Shown here: in pieces, positions 46,153-56,202 of the stretch
How the letters are laid out: every line of letters starts with the position of its first letter
How positions within the stretch are numbered: position 1 is the stretch's first letter
Source: Synechococcus sp. PCC 7335
GTDB taxonomy: Bacteria; Cyanobacteriota; Cyanobacteriia; Phormidesmidales; Phormidesmidaceae
Assembly (NCBI RefSeq): GCF_000155595.1
Contig: NZ_DS989904.1
Coordinates: 2,605,290 to 2,669,289 of the forward strand
DNA: 64,000 nt
Direction: 5' to 3'
Position numbers and translations under genes: made by a program
The notes under the pieces: model-generated
The model's database searches: none
What the model was told of the DNA's origin: nothing
What the model saw: only the letters and a program-made list of their open reading frames with translations

Positions 46153-46188
46153 TGTAGCAAAGTACGAATGCATCGCAACTTTGCTACA
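46153..46188. promoter_or_regulatory. 11-bp inverted repeat upstream of glnB
   Basis: TGTAGCAAAGT (46153-46163) and ACTTTGCTACA (46178-46188) are separated by 14 nt, 49-84 nt before the glnB start. The spacing GTA-N8-TAC of an NtcA site is not present; the closest is GTA-N6-TAC. It may be an operator of another regulator or a leader hairpin. Confidence 0.5.
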
Positions 46189-46321
46189 CAGGTTGCCTAC
46201 TGCTTTTCTAGCACTTGCGGCGGATATGATTGACCTTAGCAACCTAACAGAATCTATAGCAGAGCAGGGTCACCCTATCACCGTAACAATGAATACAGTA
46301 TCAGCTCAATCATAGAAGAAT

Positions 46322-47179
46322 CTAACGTCTGCCTAGCAATGGCTTCATAATTAGGAACCCAGCGCCAAAAGCCGTCACAACAATCAACAAAATAGAAAGC
46401 GCTAGCCAAATGCCGCTAATCTCTTGCTGAGCGCTCTTTTCTAAGAGAGAGCTATGATGGCTGCCAGATTCTTCTGTGAAGAGCTTAGGCATCATGGCAG
46501 AAAACTGAAAGCTTAGCTTAGAGTCTTTCTGAGGCTGTTGGCTAGTATTTTCAGATAGCTTAGAGATTTGTTTCTTGCCAGAACGCCCCGTGGGGTGGCC
46601 TTCGCTAATCGGCTGATGCACAAGCGTATGGGTTGATGGCGAAGTAATCTGAGCTGAGGCAGCTGAAGGCTCGTATGGCATTGCGGCCTGATCAATGAGA
46701 TTAGGGTCAATGAGTTCGAGTAGATGAGAGCGTTGAGTGTTTGGTCTTTCGCCGGTTTGCTTTCCAGTTTTCTTTTCACTTCTTTGCTTTTCGCTCTGTG
46801 TTCGATTTGAGCTAGCTGAGGCAGCATCGAGCCTACTGCGTTGGGTGCCAGTGTGTTTGGCGCCAGTGTTCTTAGTGAGAGGTTCTTTCTTATCGCTCCG
46901 TAGGCCACTACGCGAGCTGTTGTAAACGCTATTTTTAGCTCCCCTAGTGACACCAGCAGTGTGGCCTAGGCTGACTGCTGCTTGGACAACATGATGAATT
47001 TCTTGCTTTAGTCTCTGATTTTGTCTTAGCAGCTGCTCGTTGCGGTTGTTGAGCGAATCAATGACGGCTTTATTCGCCCGCAGCTCGGCGGCTAGCTCTC
47101 GATGTACTGACATAGGTACAGAAGGCGCATAATTAGTCGAAGCGGACCGAGTAGACTCAGTGTAGGAGGAAGACTTCAT
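46322..47179 (-). CDS. Single-pass membrane protein with coiled coil, unknown function
   Basis: The 285-residue protein has a short Ser/Thr-rich N-terminus and a predicted coiled coil (about 27-70: HRELAAELRANKAVIDSLNNRNEQLL). A long Lys/Ser/Thr/Gln-rich, probably disordered middle follows. The C-terminal membrane helix (about 259-281: LALSILLIVVTAFGAGFLIM) is followed by a short basic tail, giving a C-terminal-anchored topology. I do not recognise a family. The isolated location upstream of glnB in the same orientation suggests no shared function. Confidence 0.65.
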   Translation of the reverse strand: MKSSSYTESTRSASTNYAPSVPMSVHRELAAELRANKAVIDSLNNRNEQLLRQNQRLKQEIHHVVQAAVSLGHTAGVTRGAKNSVYNSSRSGLRSDKKEPLTKNTGAKHTGTQRSRLDAASASSNRTQSEKQRSEKKTGKQTGERPNTQRSHLLELIDPNLIDQAAMPYEPSAASAQITSPSTHTLVHQPISEGHPTGRSGKKQISKLSENTSQQPQKDSKLSFQFSAMMPKLFTEESGSHHSSLLEKSAQQEISGIWLALSILLIVVTAFGAGFLIMKPLLGRR

Positions 47180-47508
47180 AGGAAGAAATAGGAGTCGCTT
47201 ATGTGCTTTTGCGTGGGTTTCAAAGCTGATTACAAGAACGAAAATAGGCCGATATTCAACCTTGTTTCAGGACTTGGCAAAAGAGGCAGGGTTAAGTAGT
47301 CAAATTAGAGCAACGTTGGTAACATTCGTCAACTGCAAACCCAATGAAATATCCAAAAAGCGGCTGACGCCCAGGCAAGGTAACGAATACGAACATATCA
47401 AGTTCGATTAACGCGATTGACTGCCTATTTGTACCCTATTTTGTCCCTGTTCTCTCGTTCTCTTGGTTGCCTTTCTTTCTAGGCCGTACTTTTTCCCAAG
47501 AAGGGTAC

Positions 47509-48237
47509 TTAACTCTGCTGAGTGGATTGGAGATGAATCGATTGAGCTAGTAGAGCAGCTTGGGTGCGATCGCGCAATCCTAATCGACTCAGCACACTCG
47601 TCACATGGTTTTTCACGGTTCCTTCAGACAAGAACAGCTGCTGTGCAATTTCTTTATTGCTTGCTCCGTTGCCAATGCAGACTAATACCTCGGTTTCTCT
47701 AGGCGTTAGCGCAGCGACTTCGGGTGGTAGATCTACTTTATTCGCTTCAAGAGATGTATCGAGCGCACTACTAGCTCGTGTAGATCGCGATACCGGTGGC
47801 GCTGCTATGTTTGGCAACGCGCCGATCATCTTTTGGACGATGCCAGGACCAAATTGACTATAGCCCTTAGCGACTGAGCGAATAGCTGCCGCTAGCTCTT
47901 CAGAAGGGGTGTCTTTAAGCAAATACCCTTGAGCACCTACTGCCATCGATTGGGCGATGAGCTGATCGTCGTCGAAGGTAGTGAGCACCAAGACCTTGAT
48001 AGCCGGATAGTGCTTAGAAATCATGGCTGTGGTGGCAACGCCGTCCATGACGGGCATCCGCATATCTATCAAAGCCAATTCAGGTAGCTGATCTGGTTTT
48101 GCATTGGCCAGCCAGTCAAGCGCGATCTTGCCGTTTGCAGCTTCGGCGATGATCGCGAGATCACTTTCTAGAGAAAGCAGCGCGTTGAGCCCTTCTCGAA
48201 TAAGCTTTTGATCTTCAACCAAAAGAATCTTAATCAT
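47509..48237 (-). CDS. NarL/LuxR-family response regulator
   Basis: The 242-residue protein has a receiver domain with Asp58 ([13 protein letters not shown]), conserved Thr in VLTTFDDD and Lys in YLLKDTPS. It has a LuxR-type C-terminal helix-turn-helix ([20 protein letters not shown] ... [16 protein letters not shown]). Between them is a Ser/Arg/Ala-rich linker of about 45 residues, longer than usual. The start overlaps the end of the kinase gene by four bases, so they are translationally coupled. Target genes are not known; the divergent Spy-like gene beyond the kinase is the best candidate. Confidence 0.95.
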   Translation of the reverse strand: MIKILLVEDQKLIREGLNALLSLESDLAIIAEAANGKIALDWLANAKPDQLPELALIDMRMPVMDGVATTAMISKHYPAIKVLVLTTFDDDQLIAQSMAVGAQGYLLKDTPSEELAAAIRSVAKGYSQFGPGIVQKMIGALPNIAAPPVSRSTRASSALDTSLEANKVDLPPEVAALTPRETEVLVCIGNGASNKEIAQQLFLSEGTVKNHVTSVLSRLGLRDRTQAALLAQSIHLQSTQQS

Positions 48238-49538
48238 GACGCTATCAACCTCCCAATTGGCAAACTTACCTGTATGCTGGTGCCTTGACGAGAACTATTC
48301 AGCACAAAAGTTCCCCCTACCGATTCAGCGCGATCGCGCATACTCTGTAATCCAAAGCCTGCTTTCGCGCCTAGCGGATCAAAGCCCTCACCATCATCTT
48401 CTAAACTCAAAGTGGCAATTGCCTGGGAGCTGAGCAGCTGTAGCCGAGCATGTTTAGCATTGGCATGCTTGACGATATTCGTGAGTCCTGCTTGCACAAT
48501 CCGATAGAGTAAAACCTGCAGGTTACTAGGGAGCGCAGTTGCTAGTTTGATGTGATGCTCGATATCGAGATGGTTCGATGGGCTAGACTGAATATCTTCG
48601 ATCAGATGAACGATCGCTGTTTCCAAGCTTTGACCCATCAGCGGATCTTGACGTAGGGTGGCAACTGATTGCCTAACTTCTTGCAGTGACTGGCTCCCAA
48701 GCCGCTTAGCATTCTGTAGAAACTGGTGTGATCGCTGTGGATCTTTCTCCCACAGCTTCACAGCGCTCTCTAGCTGAATGTTCAAAGCTGTCAGCGAATG
48801 CCCTAATGAATCGTGGATGTCACGCGCGATTCGACTACGCTCTTGATCCATGGCTAACTTTTCAATTTCTTGGGCAGAGTGGCGTAAGGTCTGGTTTGCC
48901 TGCTGAAGCCGGTGCTGGCTCTGACGTTCTGTCAATAGCGCGTTGATTAGTAAGACCACTAGCAATAGAGATAGCGCAAACAGCACAATAAAGTTTAGCT
49001 GTAGTCCCATCGCTAGCATTCGAAAGCGATCGCGCGCTTGGGGCGGTAGCCGACCACCCAGCCCAAAAAGTAATCGCAGCCGAAAGACTAGTCCGCCTAA
49101 GAATAGGATAAAGGCGATACCCGCTAGCATGATCCGTCCGGTCGGCGCAAACATCAGGCAGCCTCGAATCACCAGCACCAAATAAATGAACGGGAACGTG
49201 CGGCCATCATTGAAAACGGTCACCGAAGCCACTAAAACCAGCAGAATTTGTCCTAGTGTATGTCCTAATTTTGCCAGTCGCCCACTGGGTAGATACAATC
49301 CCATTGCTCCAAAAATCATCAATGAGACGAGAGCAAGCACAGGACTGTAGTGCCAGATAAAACTAGTTAGACCTGCATCCGACGGCGAACGGCCTGATCG
49401 CCATGACTCGTTGCCTAATCGTTTAGCCAATCGTCCAGGGGGTGACTCCAGCACGCTAGCCATTGCCATCGCTAATAAGCCCCATTCTAAATAGAGCAAA
49501 AAGCGGAAGGGATGATTTTGAAACCGAATTGCTCGCAT
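48234..49538 (-). CDS. NarX/DesK-type sensor histidine kinase
   Basis: The protein has 434 residues from ATG 49538. A TTG at 49553 would add five residues. It has about five to six membrane helices in the first 205 residues, then a HisKA_3 motif [16 protein letters not shown] with phospho-acceptor His242. A HATPase_c follows ([45 protein letters not shown]). This is the DesK/NarX type, which usually senses membrane state or small molecules. It is coupled with the response regulator gene and lies 251 nt from the divergent Spy/CpxP-like gene. Confidence 0.93.
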   Translation of the reverse strand: MRAIRFQNHPFRFLLYLEWGLLAMAMASVLESPPGRLAKRLGNESWRSGRSPSDAGLTSFIWHYSPVLALVSLMIFGAMGLYLPSGRLAKLGHTLGQILLVLVASVTVFNDGRTFPFIYLVLVIRGCLMFAPTGRIMLAGIAFILFLGGLVFRLRLLFGLGGRLPPQARDRFRMLAMGLQLNFIVLFALSLLLVVLLINALLTERQSQHRLQQANQTLRHSAQEIEKLAMDQERSRIARDIHDSLGHSLTALNIQLESAVKLWEKDPQRSHQFLQNAKRLGSQSLQEVRQSVATLRQDPLMGQSLETAIVHLIEDIQSSPSNHLDIEHHIKLATALPSNLQVLLYRIVQAGLTNIVKHANAKHARLQLLSSQAIATLSLEDDGEGFDPLGAKAGFGLQSMRDRAESVGGTFVLNSSRQGTSIQVSLPIGRLIAS

Positions 49539-49789
49539 AGCGCAATCAATCAATCAAAGTTTTCTCAACGGAGCAGCTACTCACAAGAGTGTGAAATCGT
49601 ACAGAGCGCCTAGTTTAACTATCCCTTAGCCGCGGCATTGGGGGTTGTTTCAATCGCCTAGTCATGACAAAAGTCATGGGTGTGATCGTGACCTTTGCCG
49701 CCTCTCAAAGCAATTGCTCGCCTCATACAGTAGACATATCTCGGGGAAACAACCCCCAAACGTTGCAAACTCAACCCTATTAAGTACAC

Positions 49790-50206
49790 ATGAAATTCAA
49801 TCTAAAAACTTTCTCTTTAGGTAGTCTGGCTGCGATCGCGCTCTTATCTGCGCCGCTTGTCTTCATCAGCTCCGCCCAGGCTGGAGGCGCTCATCGCATT
49901 GGCCACCATTTAGAACAGCTAAATTTGAGCGACGACCAGTCTTCACAAATTCAGGCTATCCTCACCGATACCCGTAGCCAAGTTCAGGCCGTTCTTACAG
50001 AAGAGCAAAGAGCCATTCTAGAATCCACTGAAGGTCGTAGGGCTTGGAAGGAGCTTGATCTTACTGACAGCCAGCGTGACCAAATTCGCAGCATCAGCGA
50101 AGCCTCTAGAGAAGAAGTGCGTGCCCTCTTAACTGAAGAGCAGCGCGATCAGCTTCAGTCTATGCGTCAAGCGCGTCGCGATCGCCGTGGCGGCATCCGT
50201 CGCTAA
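49790..50206 (+). CDS. Spy/CpxP-like periplasmic protein with LTxxQ motifs
   Basis: The 138-residue protein has a Sec signal (MKFNLKTFSLGSLAAIAL ... SSAQAGG, cleavage after AQA). The mature part contains two LTxxQ-like motifs, VLTEEQRAIL and LLTEEQRDQL, in a duplicated pattern. The earlier elements LNLSDDQSSQIQAI and LDLTDSQRDQIRSI complete a two-fold repeat of about 60 residues. The C-terminus is Arg-rich (RQARRDRRGGIRR). Spy and CpxP bind misfolded proteins in the periplasm, and the repeat fits that fold. It lies divergent from the DesK-type kinase, which suggests it is part of the regulated response. Confidence 0.82.
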   Translation: MKFNLKTFSLGSLAAIALLSAPLVFISSAQAGGAHRIGHHLEQLNLSDDQSSQIQAILTDTRSQVQAVLTEEQRAILESTEGRRAWKELDLTDSQRDQIRSISEASREEVRALLTEEQRDQLQSMRQARRDRRGGIRR

Positions 50207-50247
50207 GTCTAGCTTTGAGATCTCAGCATTCGAGTCTATTGATGCTG

Positions 50248-50679
50248 TCAATCTGCAGAGGCTAGCTGTTGCGCTTCTTCTACAGTCGCTTCGGCAAATT
50301 CATCCAAGCTGGCAACCATCGCTTTTGCGGTCTTTGTCAGCTGCTTGGTTTTGCTTAGCTTTTCACCAAATGAAGTTAACGCAGCGTCTGCTTCTGCAAA
50401 GAGGTCTTTGTACTCATCTGGCGGATCGCTCAGCCAATCTTGAAAGATCAAACTCTCTTTGGCTGAGTCTATTTGAGCAGGGTGCGTGGATTGATTTTTC
50501 GAATCGTTCGGCTCAAAATCTACCGAAAGCGCTGTTTGAACAAGCGATAAGGCACTTTCCCACGACTTCTTGTAGCGCATGTCCAAAGCCTTAATCGCGG
50601 GATATTGCACTTTTAACTGCCGAGTCGTTCCAACCTGAGCAGTGGTATAAACCTTTTGTTTCAGCTTAGATAGCTTCAT
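50248..50679 (-). CDS. Hypothetical soluble protein
   Basis: The 143-residue protein is mainly helical and polar, with no signal or membrane segment. It starts MKLSKLKQKVYTTAQVGTTRQLK, and its second half is Lys/Glu/Ala-rich (EADAALTSFGEKLSKTKQLTKTAKAM). I recognise no domain. It is a member of a leftward trio with the coiled-coil gene 30 nt upstream and the AddB-like gene, so possibly co-transcribed. Confidence 0.55.
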   Translation of the reverse strand: MKLSKLKQKVYTTAQVGTTRQLKVQYPAIKALDMRYKKSWESALSLVQTALSVDFEPNDSKNQSTHPAQIDSAKESLIFQDWLSDPPDEYKDLFAEADAALTSFGEKLSKTKQLTKTAKAMVASLDEFAEATVEEAQQLASAD

Positions 50680-50709
50680 GCTTATGTAGCTTCTCTTTAC
50701 AAGAGAATA

Positions 50710-51435
50710 TCAAGTTAGGGACTGCTGGGGCTGAAGTTGGGAAAGCTGTTCACGCATCTCCCGATTTTGAGTTTCTAAGGTTCGATTGAGCTGGGTAAGC
50801 TGGGCGATCTGTTCCTTTTGCTCTAACAAAATTGCTCTAGCTTCATCTCGTTCTTTACGAAATCGTCTGGTGTGGGCGACTCGTCCTCCTAGGCTTTGGT
50901 TTTTTTTACCTAGTTCTTTTCGGCGCTTCGATTCTTTCTCAAATGCTTTTTGCAGTGTTTCAAATTTCTCTAGTAATTCTGTGTAGGCTTTACTTGTTTC
51001 TGCTTCTACTTTCAGCGCTTCGTTTTCTGTCGTCAGCGTTCTAATCTTTGCTTGCAGCGTTTCCGCTTCTTTGACTTTACCAAAGAGGACCTGTTGAAAT
51101 CTACGAATGATCTTTTCAAAATTAGAGCGCTCGGCTTCCAGCTGTTCATAACTATCTTCTATCTCTGTGATTTTTGATCGCAATAAAGTCGACCGGCGTT
51201 GCAAAACGCGAGAGGTACACACGTATTTGATTACAGCGACCGTGCGATCCTGTTCTAGTCCAGGTAGCTGCGTAACCGCAGGACTCTTCCAAAGCTGATC
51301 GTAGTTTGTGCAATCGTGTCTGAGCTTAAATGTTTCAACATGACCTGGAGCCGCGATCAGTGTTTCATTTTTGAATCTGACCTGTGAGTACCAGTAGTCA
51401 AATAGTTCTCTGTTAGAAACCACGTTGGAGACCAA
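50710..51435 (-). CDS. Coiled-coil protein, unknown function
   Basis: The 241-residue protein has a globular N-terminal part of about 85 residues (NRELFDYWYSQVRFKNETLI ... KYVCTSRVLQRRS). A long coiled coil then runs from about 90 to 235 (SKITEIEDSYEQLEAERSNFEKI, LEQKEQIAQLTQLNRTLETQ). There is no membrane segment. No family is recognised. It lies downstream of the AddB-like gene with a 94-bp gap and upstream of the 143-residue hypothetical on the same strand. Confidence 0.6.
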   Translation of the reverse strand: MVSNVVSNRELFDYWYSQVRFKNETLIAAPGHVETFKLRHDCTNYDQLWKSPAVTQLPGLEQDRTVAVIKYVCTSRVLQRRSTLLRSKITEIEDSYEQLEAERSNFEKIIRRFQQVLFGKVKEAETLQAKIRTLTTENEALKVEAETSKAYTELLEKFETLQKAFEKESKRRKELGKKNQSLGGRVAHTRRFRKERDEARAILLEQKEQIAQLTQLNRTLETQNREMREQLSQLQPQQSLT

Positions 51436-51529
51436 GATTTCGCCCTACTCTATATAAACCCAGCTATAGACCTGCTGTAACTCAAATCTATACCACTACT
51501 AAAGAATGGACATAGAGAGGAATAACTAT

Positions 51530-53695
51530 TTATTCAGCTGTCACAAGCGCTTCATCAGAGGTTAACGAGCCGTCAGCAGGTTGTGCCGCACCCACTAGCG
51601 AAATCAAAGGACCCATCTGCTCTTGGCCCGTCAGTGCTAGCTCGCTGTGACACAGTAAAACCCGTTCTTGAGCGCGGCCCAATAAGTCGTGTAGAGTCCG
51701 ACTAAGGTAAGCCTCGTTGGCAGCTTCTATCTCTGCTAACGTAATGGGTTTTCCAGGCCAGTTTTGTAAGAATAGCGGTGCGCCAAAGAGTTCTCCAGCA
51801 CTGCTGCCCCACAGAGGCGAACCGGCATCTAGCCAGAATTGCCAGCGGTGATTCAAACGCTGGGCGCGGTATTGATAGATAGTAGAGAGCGTAACCCCTC
51901 TTTGGCCCAAAGCACGCGGATTCACTGGATAGGGGTTGGCTGAAACTGTCCCTTTCTGGATGAGCTGAATAAAGCGACCGACATCGCTTAGTCTGTGACT
52001 AGCAGCGGATGATTCCGTCGTGCCCCACGCACCATCAACTAGATTTAGGCGATCTTCTACTTCCCAAAAGTATTGGGCCGTTTCCATCAGTTCGCGTAAG
52101 GTAGCGAGCTGATCAGCAGGAAGGTGAGTGCCGCGCCACAGAAAATCTTGAACGATGCGGTCGATGGTGATGACTGGTTTGAGGGTGAGTCGCTGCTGGC
52201 GGAGCTGCTTTTGAGAGTCGATCCAGTTCAAGATGCGGTTGTAGGCATTGACACTTTGGTGGCCAAGCCGATCCCAGCGTGAAAAGGTCTCGGCAGGAAG
52301 TAGGTGAGGGTTTTCAATATCAGGAACGAAGCAGTTATCGACAATTAGCTCAGCGCGAACTGGATCGATGGCAACTAGATCAAACCAGGTATCGGGGGCG
52401 CTCCGTAGCGAAGTAGAAGACGTGGAAGAATGAGCTACTAAGGGAGTGGAAGAAGGATGTTGACTAAGGACAACAAGCATTTCGGCGATCGCATCTCGAT
52501 CCACTAATCGCCCTAGGCCTGGATAGATCAGTGCCAGCAAAGCCAGAAGCGATCGCACCATCGGTGAACTGACCAGGGGCCGCTGATCGTTTAATGATTC
52601 GATACCGATGCCTCGGCTGCTGAGAATCTCAATCAGACTGTAGCGCCCGATAGAATCTAGGCCAGGGGCGATCACAGCTATTTCGTCTGGCTGAACCTGA
52701 CCACTTTCGATAGCCAGCGTGATCGCCTCGGCGGTAATTCGGAGCATTTGCCCTCTAGAAGTAGCCTGCAAAAGCGTGATCTCATCAGGCAGAGCAGGGA
52801 TAGCCAGCGGATCTGCGACCCATTCGGCAACGCGATTGCCCCATTTTCCCAAAGAGTCCTTCACCGGACTATCTAGTGATATCTGCTCGCACCGAGCTGA
52901 TAGCGTTAGCAGTTCTGCTGGGTCTGCGCCCAAGCCCAACCGCACCTTACCTTGCGGATTGAAGGTAAATAGGCAAGGACAATCCGCTTCTAGAAAGACT
53001 GAAAGCAGCGCAGACATAATCGTTGGGTATTCATCCACATCGTCTGCCAATACGCCTTTGAACCGAGACCGCAGCTGATGTTGATACTGCTCCATTGGCA
53101 ACAGATACCGCCAATAGAGCGCGCTCATAATGCCGTAGGTCAACAGACCTCGTTGTAAACACCAACTCTGCCAACGTATTAACGCTGCGCCTACCGAGTC
53201 CCATAGCGCAGCAGGTGCTAAAGACCCTGGCATTCCCGCCTTTAGAATATCGGCAATTTCTTCGATAGGAATGCAACCTTGAGAGGCTAGCAGCAAAAAA
53301 TCTAGGCTTCGGCGCACTAAACGCGATTCGCGCCAGCCGTCTACTGCTAGCTCGCCGCTATCAAGCTGGGTTCGCCAGAGTTCTGTCGCTAAAACCTGCT
53401 CATTTTCGGGGCGGAGCTTGAGGGGAAACTGAGCTTGTAAGCCGAGTGCTTGGACTAGCAGCGGCCAGAAAAGGATGATCTCGTCCTGAATAAATCCAGC
53501 TGGGGTAGACGTGAGCATAGCGACGCGATCGCCTAGATCGTCTATCAAGCGCCCCGCTAGCGCAATCCGGTTGTCGCCATTCGCACCAAACACTAACAGA
53601 GGCTGCTGCGGCTGCGCTCCTACCTGCTGAGCAAAGCGAATCAGCTGTTGCGTTTTGCCACTTCGGGTCTCGCCGAAAATCCAATGAGCTACCAT
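51530..53695 (-). CDS. AddB/RecB-like helicase-superfamily protein (cyanobacterial)
   Basis: The 721-residue protein starts with a P-loop, WIFGETRSGKTQQL (Walker A at 8-15). It has a UvrD/AddB-like layout: TYGIMSALYWRYLL, a Walker B-like VLADDVDEYP and EITLLQATSRGQMLRITAEAIT (motif IV-like). PDEIAVIAPGLDSIGRYSLIEIL resembles the AddB/exonuclease V subunit pattern. It is shorter than AddB and I see no Cys cluster, so it is probably an inactivated helicase-type recombination factor or a distinct family often annotated as recombinase family protein. The psb34 gene lies upstream. Confidence 0.75.
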   Translation of the reverse strand: MVAHWIFGETRSGKTQQLIRFAQQVGAQPQQPLLVFGANGDNRIALAGRLIDDLGDRVAMLTSTPAGFIQDEIILFWPLLVQALGLQAQFPLKLRPENEQVLATELWRTQLDSGELAVDGWRESRLVRRSLDFLLLASQGCIPIEEIADILKAGMPGSLAPAALWDSVGAALIRWQSWCLQRGLLTYGIMSALYWRYLLPMEQYQHQLRSRFKGVLADDVDEYPTIMSALLSVFLEADCPCLFTFNPQGKVRLGLGADPAELLTLSARCEQISLDSPVKDSLGKWGNRVAEWVADPLAIPALPDEITLLQATSRGQMLRITAEAITLAIESGQVQPDEIAVIAPGLDSIGRYSLIEILSSRGIGIESLNDQRPLVSSPMVRSLLALLALIYPGLGRLVDRDAIAEMLVVLSQHPSSTPLVAHSSTSSTSLRSAPDTWFDLVAIDPVRAELIVDNCFVPDIENPHLLPAETFSRWDRLGHQSVNAYNRILNWIDSQKQLRQQRLTLKPVITIDRIVQDFLWRGTHLPADQLATLRELMETAQYFWEVEDRLNLVDGAWGTTESSAASHRLSDVGRFIQLIQKGTVSANPYPVNPRALGQRGVTLSTIYQYRAQRLNHRWQFWLDAGSPLWGSSAGELFGAPLFLQNWPGKPITLAEIEAANEAYLSRTLHDLLGRAQERVLLCHSELALTGQEQMGPLISLVGAAQPADGSLTSDEALVTAE

Positions 53696-53769
53696 TGCTA
53701 GCCTTCCTTAATCAGAGCCTGATCTAGTATCTAGCGAATAGACTCCTTATTCAGTACAGCATGCAATGC

Positions 53770-53796
53770 AAAAACCCGCACTAAGTGCGGGTTTTT
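53770..53796 (-). terminator. Strong intrinsic terminator of psb34
   Basis: AAAAACCCGCACT (53770-53782) and AGTGCGGGTTTTT (53784-53796) form a perfect 13-bp inverted repeat with a single central base; the effective hairpin has a 3-5 nt loop. The arms carry A and T runs, so it works in either orientation. It lies 77 nt past the psb34 stop and 74 nt before the AddB-like gene start, separating the two transcription units. Confidence 0.92.
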
Positions 53797-53873
53797 AAAA
53801 GAAAGTACTTCCCTCTAGGGGAAACGGGCTTTCAGTTTTAAGGGGGGCTAAGAGTCCGCAATAAATAGAACGA

Positions 53874-54044
53874 CTATGAAACAGAGGCTGCAACTGCAAA
53901 CAGACCAACAATTAGGCTAGCCGCCAGACTACCAAGAATAATGTAGTTACGCTTTTCTATACCAGTAGGGGGCTCAGCCTGGTACATCTTTGGCTCAACT
54001 GCAAAGTTGTTTAGCAAACCACCTTCATCTTCTGTATATCTCAT
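53874..54044 (-). CDS. psb34: Photosystem II assembly protein Psb34 (ssl1498 family)
   Basis: The 56-residue protein is read MRYTEDEGGLLNNFAVEPKM..., followed by YQAEPPT and one membrane helix (about 33-54: YIILGSLAASLIVGLFAVAA). The N-terminal RYTxDEGGxLNNFAxEPKxYQ pattern is the ssl1498/Psb34 signature. In Synechocystis this single-helix protein binds CP47 modules and competes with high-light-inducible proteins during PSII assembly. It is short, so easily missed. The start is ATG 54044, with GAG ten bases upstream. It is monocistronic with its own strong terminator. Confidence 0.93.
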   Translation of the reverse strand: MRYTEDEGGLLNNFAVEPKMYQAEPPTGIEKRNYIILGSLAASLIVGLFAVAASVS

Positions 54045-54208
54045 ACGCTTTAAGCTCTCAATCTATTTGTAAACTTATGTTAACAAAGCTAAGGAGATTT
54101 TTCTAGTCCTTAAAGATTAAATATACATAAAGGCAGATATAGGAGCAATGAAAAGCTAGCGATAGCACAGGTACAGAGCTATATAGGCTGCTGATACCTT
54201 AGTTTGAC

Positions 54209-56188
54209 TCAGTGACTAATTGTCCCAGTAGTGGGCGAACTAGCACTCGCGTAGGCTTTAACCGGAATACGCCCAGCCTGATACGCAAGTCGGCCTGCTT
54301 CGGCTGCCATGCCCATAGCTCTACCCATCGCAACGGGATCTTTAGCAAGTGCGATCGCGCTATTTACTAGTAGCGCGTCGGCGCCTAGCTCCATCGCATG
54401 CGCTGCCTCGCTAGGTGTCCCGATTCCAGCATCTACTACTACAGGCACCGTTGCATTCTCAATGATGATCTGGATATTCGCTGCGTTCTTGATTCCCTGA
54501 CCTGATCCAATTGGCGATCCTAAGGGCATCACCGTGGCGCAGCCGACATCTTCCAACCGCTTTGCTAGCAGTGGATCAGCGTTGATATAGGGCAATACCG
54601 CGAACCCTTCTTTCACTAGCTGTTCAGCGGCTTTAAGGGTATCGATTGGATCAGGGAGCAGATACTTCGCATCCGGAATCACCTCTAGCTTCACAAAATT
54701 ATTGGCTTCTTGGCCTAATAGCTTTGCCATCTCGCGACCTAGTCGGGCTACCCGGATAGCTTCGTCCGCGGTCTTACAGCCTGCCGTATTAGGGAGCATC
54801 CAAATTTTCTCCCAGTCAATTGCTTCAGCGAGTCCCTCGTGCCCAGGCGCATTAGTTTGTACCCGTCGTACGGCTACCGTTACGATTTCACTTCCGCTAG
54901 CCTCCAGACTATGGCGCATGGTCTCTAGGCTGCTGAACTTACCTGTGCCGGTCATTAGACGCGAGCGGAAGGTTTTACCCGCAATCGAAAGAGAATCAGT
55001 GGTAGGAGCGGAGTGAAGGGGGCGAACATCAGCAAGTTGCATGGGAAGCGAGGGGGTTGGGGAGTAGCTAATACTGTCTGGAGCCGGGCGAGTAGAAGAT
55101 CTCAGTGTAAGCGTGCTAGTAGTAGATTCTCGAAACCGCTCGTAAGAGAATGAGTCTAATAGCGGATCGGCGTGACCTTTTATGTGAGCTGTTACTAACT
55201 TTGCAGTGATAGGGGCTAGCAAAATGCCGTTGCGATAGTGGCCGGTTGCCAGCGTTAAATTGTTGCAAGGACTAGTGCCTAGAATGGGCATTTGATCAGG
55301 CGTATTTGGGCGAAACCCCCACCAGCATTCTTCTATAGGAAAATTCGCAATCTCAGGGTAGAGCTCAATGGCCGCATTCAGTAGCTGAGTGATTCCAGCA
55401 GGCGTATTATGGGGTGCAAATCCGACTTTCTCTACTGTGGCGCCCAAAACAATACGTCCGTCGCGCCTAGGTACGATATACACTTTCTCTCCGTAGAGCA
55501 CGCGGCTCAAGGGTTGAGCCTGACTATACTCAAGGGGAACTCGCAGGCCAGCCATCTGACCTTTTGTCGGCGTTACAGGAATTGGCAATAGCCCTCCAGA
55601 CCAGGCACCCGTCGCTAGAACGTAATGATCAGCTTGCTGTTCGCCAGCTGAAGTCCGTAGGCTAATGACTCTACCCTGATGCTGAACAAAGCCTTCAAGC
55701 GCAACGCCTTCTTTGATCTCTATACCAGCATCTTGGGCCGCAGTGAGTAATGCTCGAATTAGAGCCCGATTGTCTACTTGAGCATCTTCTGGATAAAAGT
55801 AGCCACCTATCACACTTTGGCTTAATCCTGGCTGATAGCTATGGATAGCCTCCGCATTGATTGGAAAAGCCGTCTTTGCATTTTTGCGGGGCTGTAGGTA
55901 GGGCGAAAGTATGCCACAGGGCCAGTAGCCGCTGTCTTGGCCAGTGAGATCTTCTAACTTGCTAGTCCATGTGGGATAGAGTTCTAAGCTGCGCTGGCAC
56001 AGCTCAGACATTGGGCCGGGGGGGAGGTGTTCGGCGTTTGGAGCAAGCATTCCAGCAGCAGCATGTCCAGCGGCAGCAGTAAAGTCTTTGCTAAGAACGG
56101 TAACCTGCATACCATGCTGATGAAGCTCTAGGGCGATCGCTAGCCCTATAATTCCGCCGCCTATAACAATGACATCTGTCTGCTGCAT
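54209..56188 (-). CDS. thiOG: Bifunctional glycine oxidase ThiO / thiazole synthase ThiG
   Basis: The protein has 659 residues from ATG 56188. A GTG at 56209 would add seven residues and overlap the upstream gene. ThiO (about 1-350) has FAD motif [18 protein letters not shown] (5-22) and C-terminal [17 protein letters not shown] linker of about 50 residues rich in Ser/Thr/Pro leads to ThiG (about 400-650). ThiG contains [16 protein letters not shown], the Schiff-base Lys500 in FVKLEVIPD and [22 protein letters not shown]. The fused enzyme oxidises glycine to dehydroglycine and condenses it with DXP and ThiS-thiocarboxylate to make the thiazole of thiamine. The fusion is known from cyanobacteria. 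No TPP riboswitch was seen. Confidence 0.96.
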   Translation of the reverse strand: MQQTDVIVIGGGIIGLAIALELHQHGMQVTVLSKDFTAAAGHAAAGMLAPNAEHLPPGPMSELCQRSLELYPTWTSKLEDLTGQDSGYWPCGILSPYLQPRKNAKTAFPINAEAIHSYQPGLSQSVIGGYFYPEDAQVDNRALIRALLTAAQDAGIEIKEGVALEGFVQHQGRVISLRTSAGEQQADHYVLATGAWSGGLLPIPVTPTKGQMAGLRVPLEYSQAQPLSRVLYGEKVYIVPRRDGRIVLGATVEKVGFAPHNTPAGITQLLNAAIELYPEIANFPIEECWWGFRPNTPDQMPILGTSPCNNLTLATGHYRNGILLAPITAKLVTAHIKGHADPLLDSFSYERFRESTTSTLTLRSSTRPAPDSISYSPTPSLPMQLADVRPLHSAPTTDSLSIAGKTFRSRLMTGTGKFSSLETMRHSLEASGSEIVTVAVRRVQTNAPGHEGLAEAIDWEKIWMLPNTAGCKTADEAIRVARLGREMAKLLGQEANNFVKLEVIPDAKYLLPDPIDTLKAAEQLVKEGFAVLPYINADPLLAKRLEDVGCATVMPLGSPIGSGQGIKNAANIQIIIENATVPVVVDAGIGTPSEAAHAMELGADALLVNSAIALAKDPVAMGRAMGMAAEAGRLAYQAGRIPVKAYASASSPTTGTISH

Positions 56189-56202
56189 GGTCGAAACTCT
56201 AG

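Noticed and set aside
46153-46188. NtcA binding site before glnB
   Set aside because: The site needs GTA-N8-TAC; only GTA-N6-TAC occurs here.
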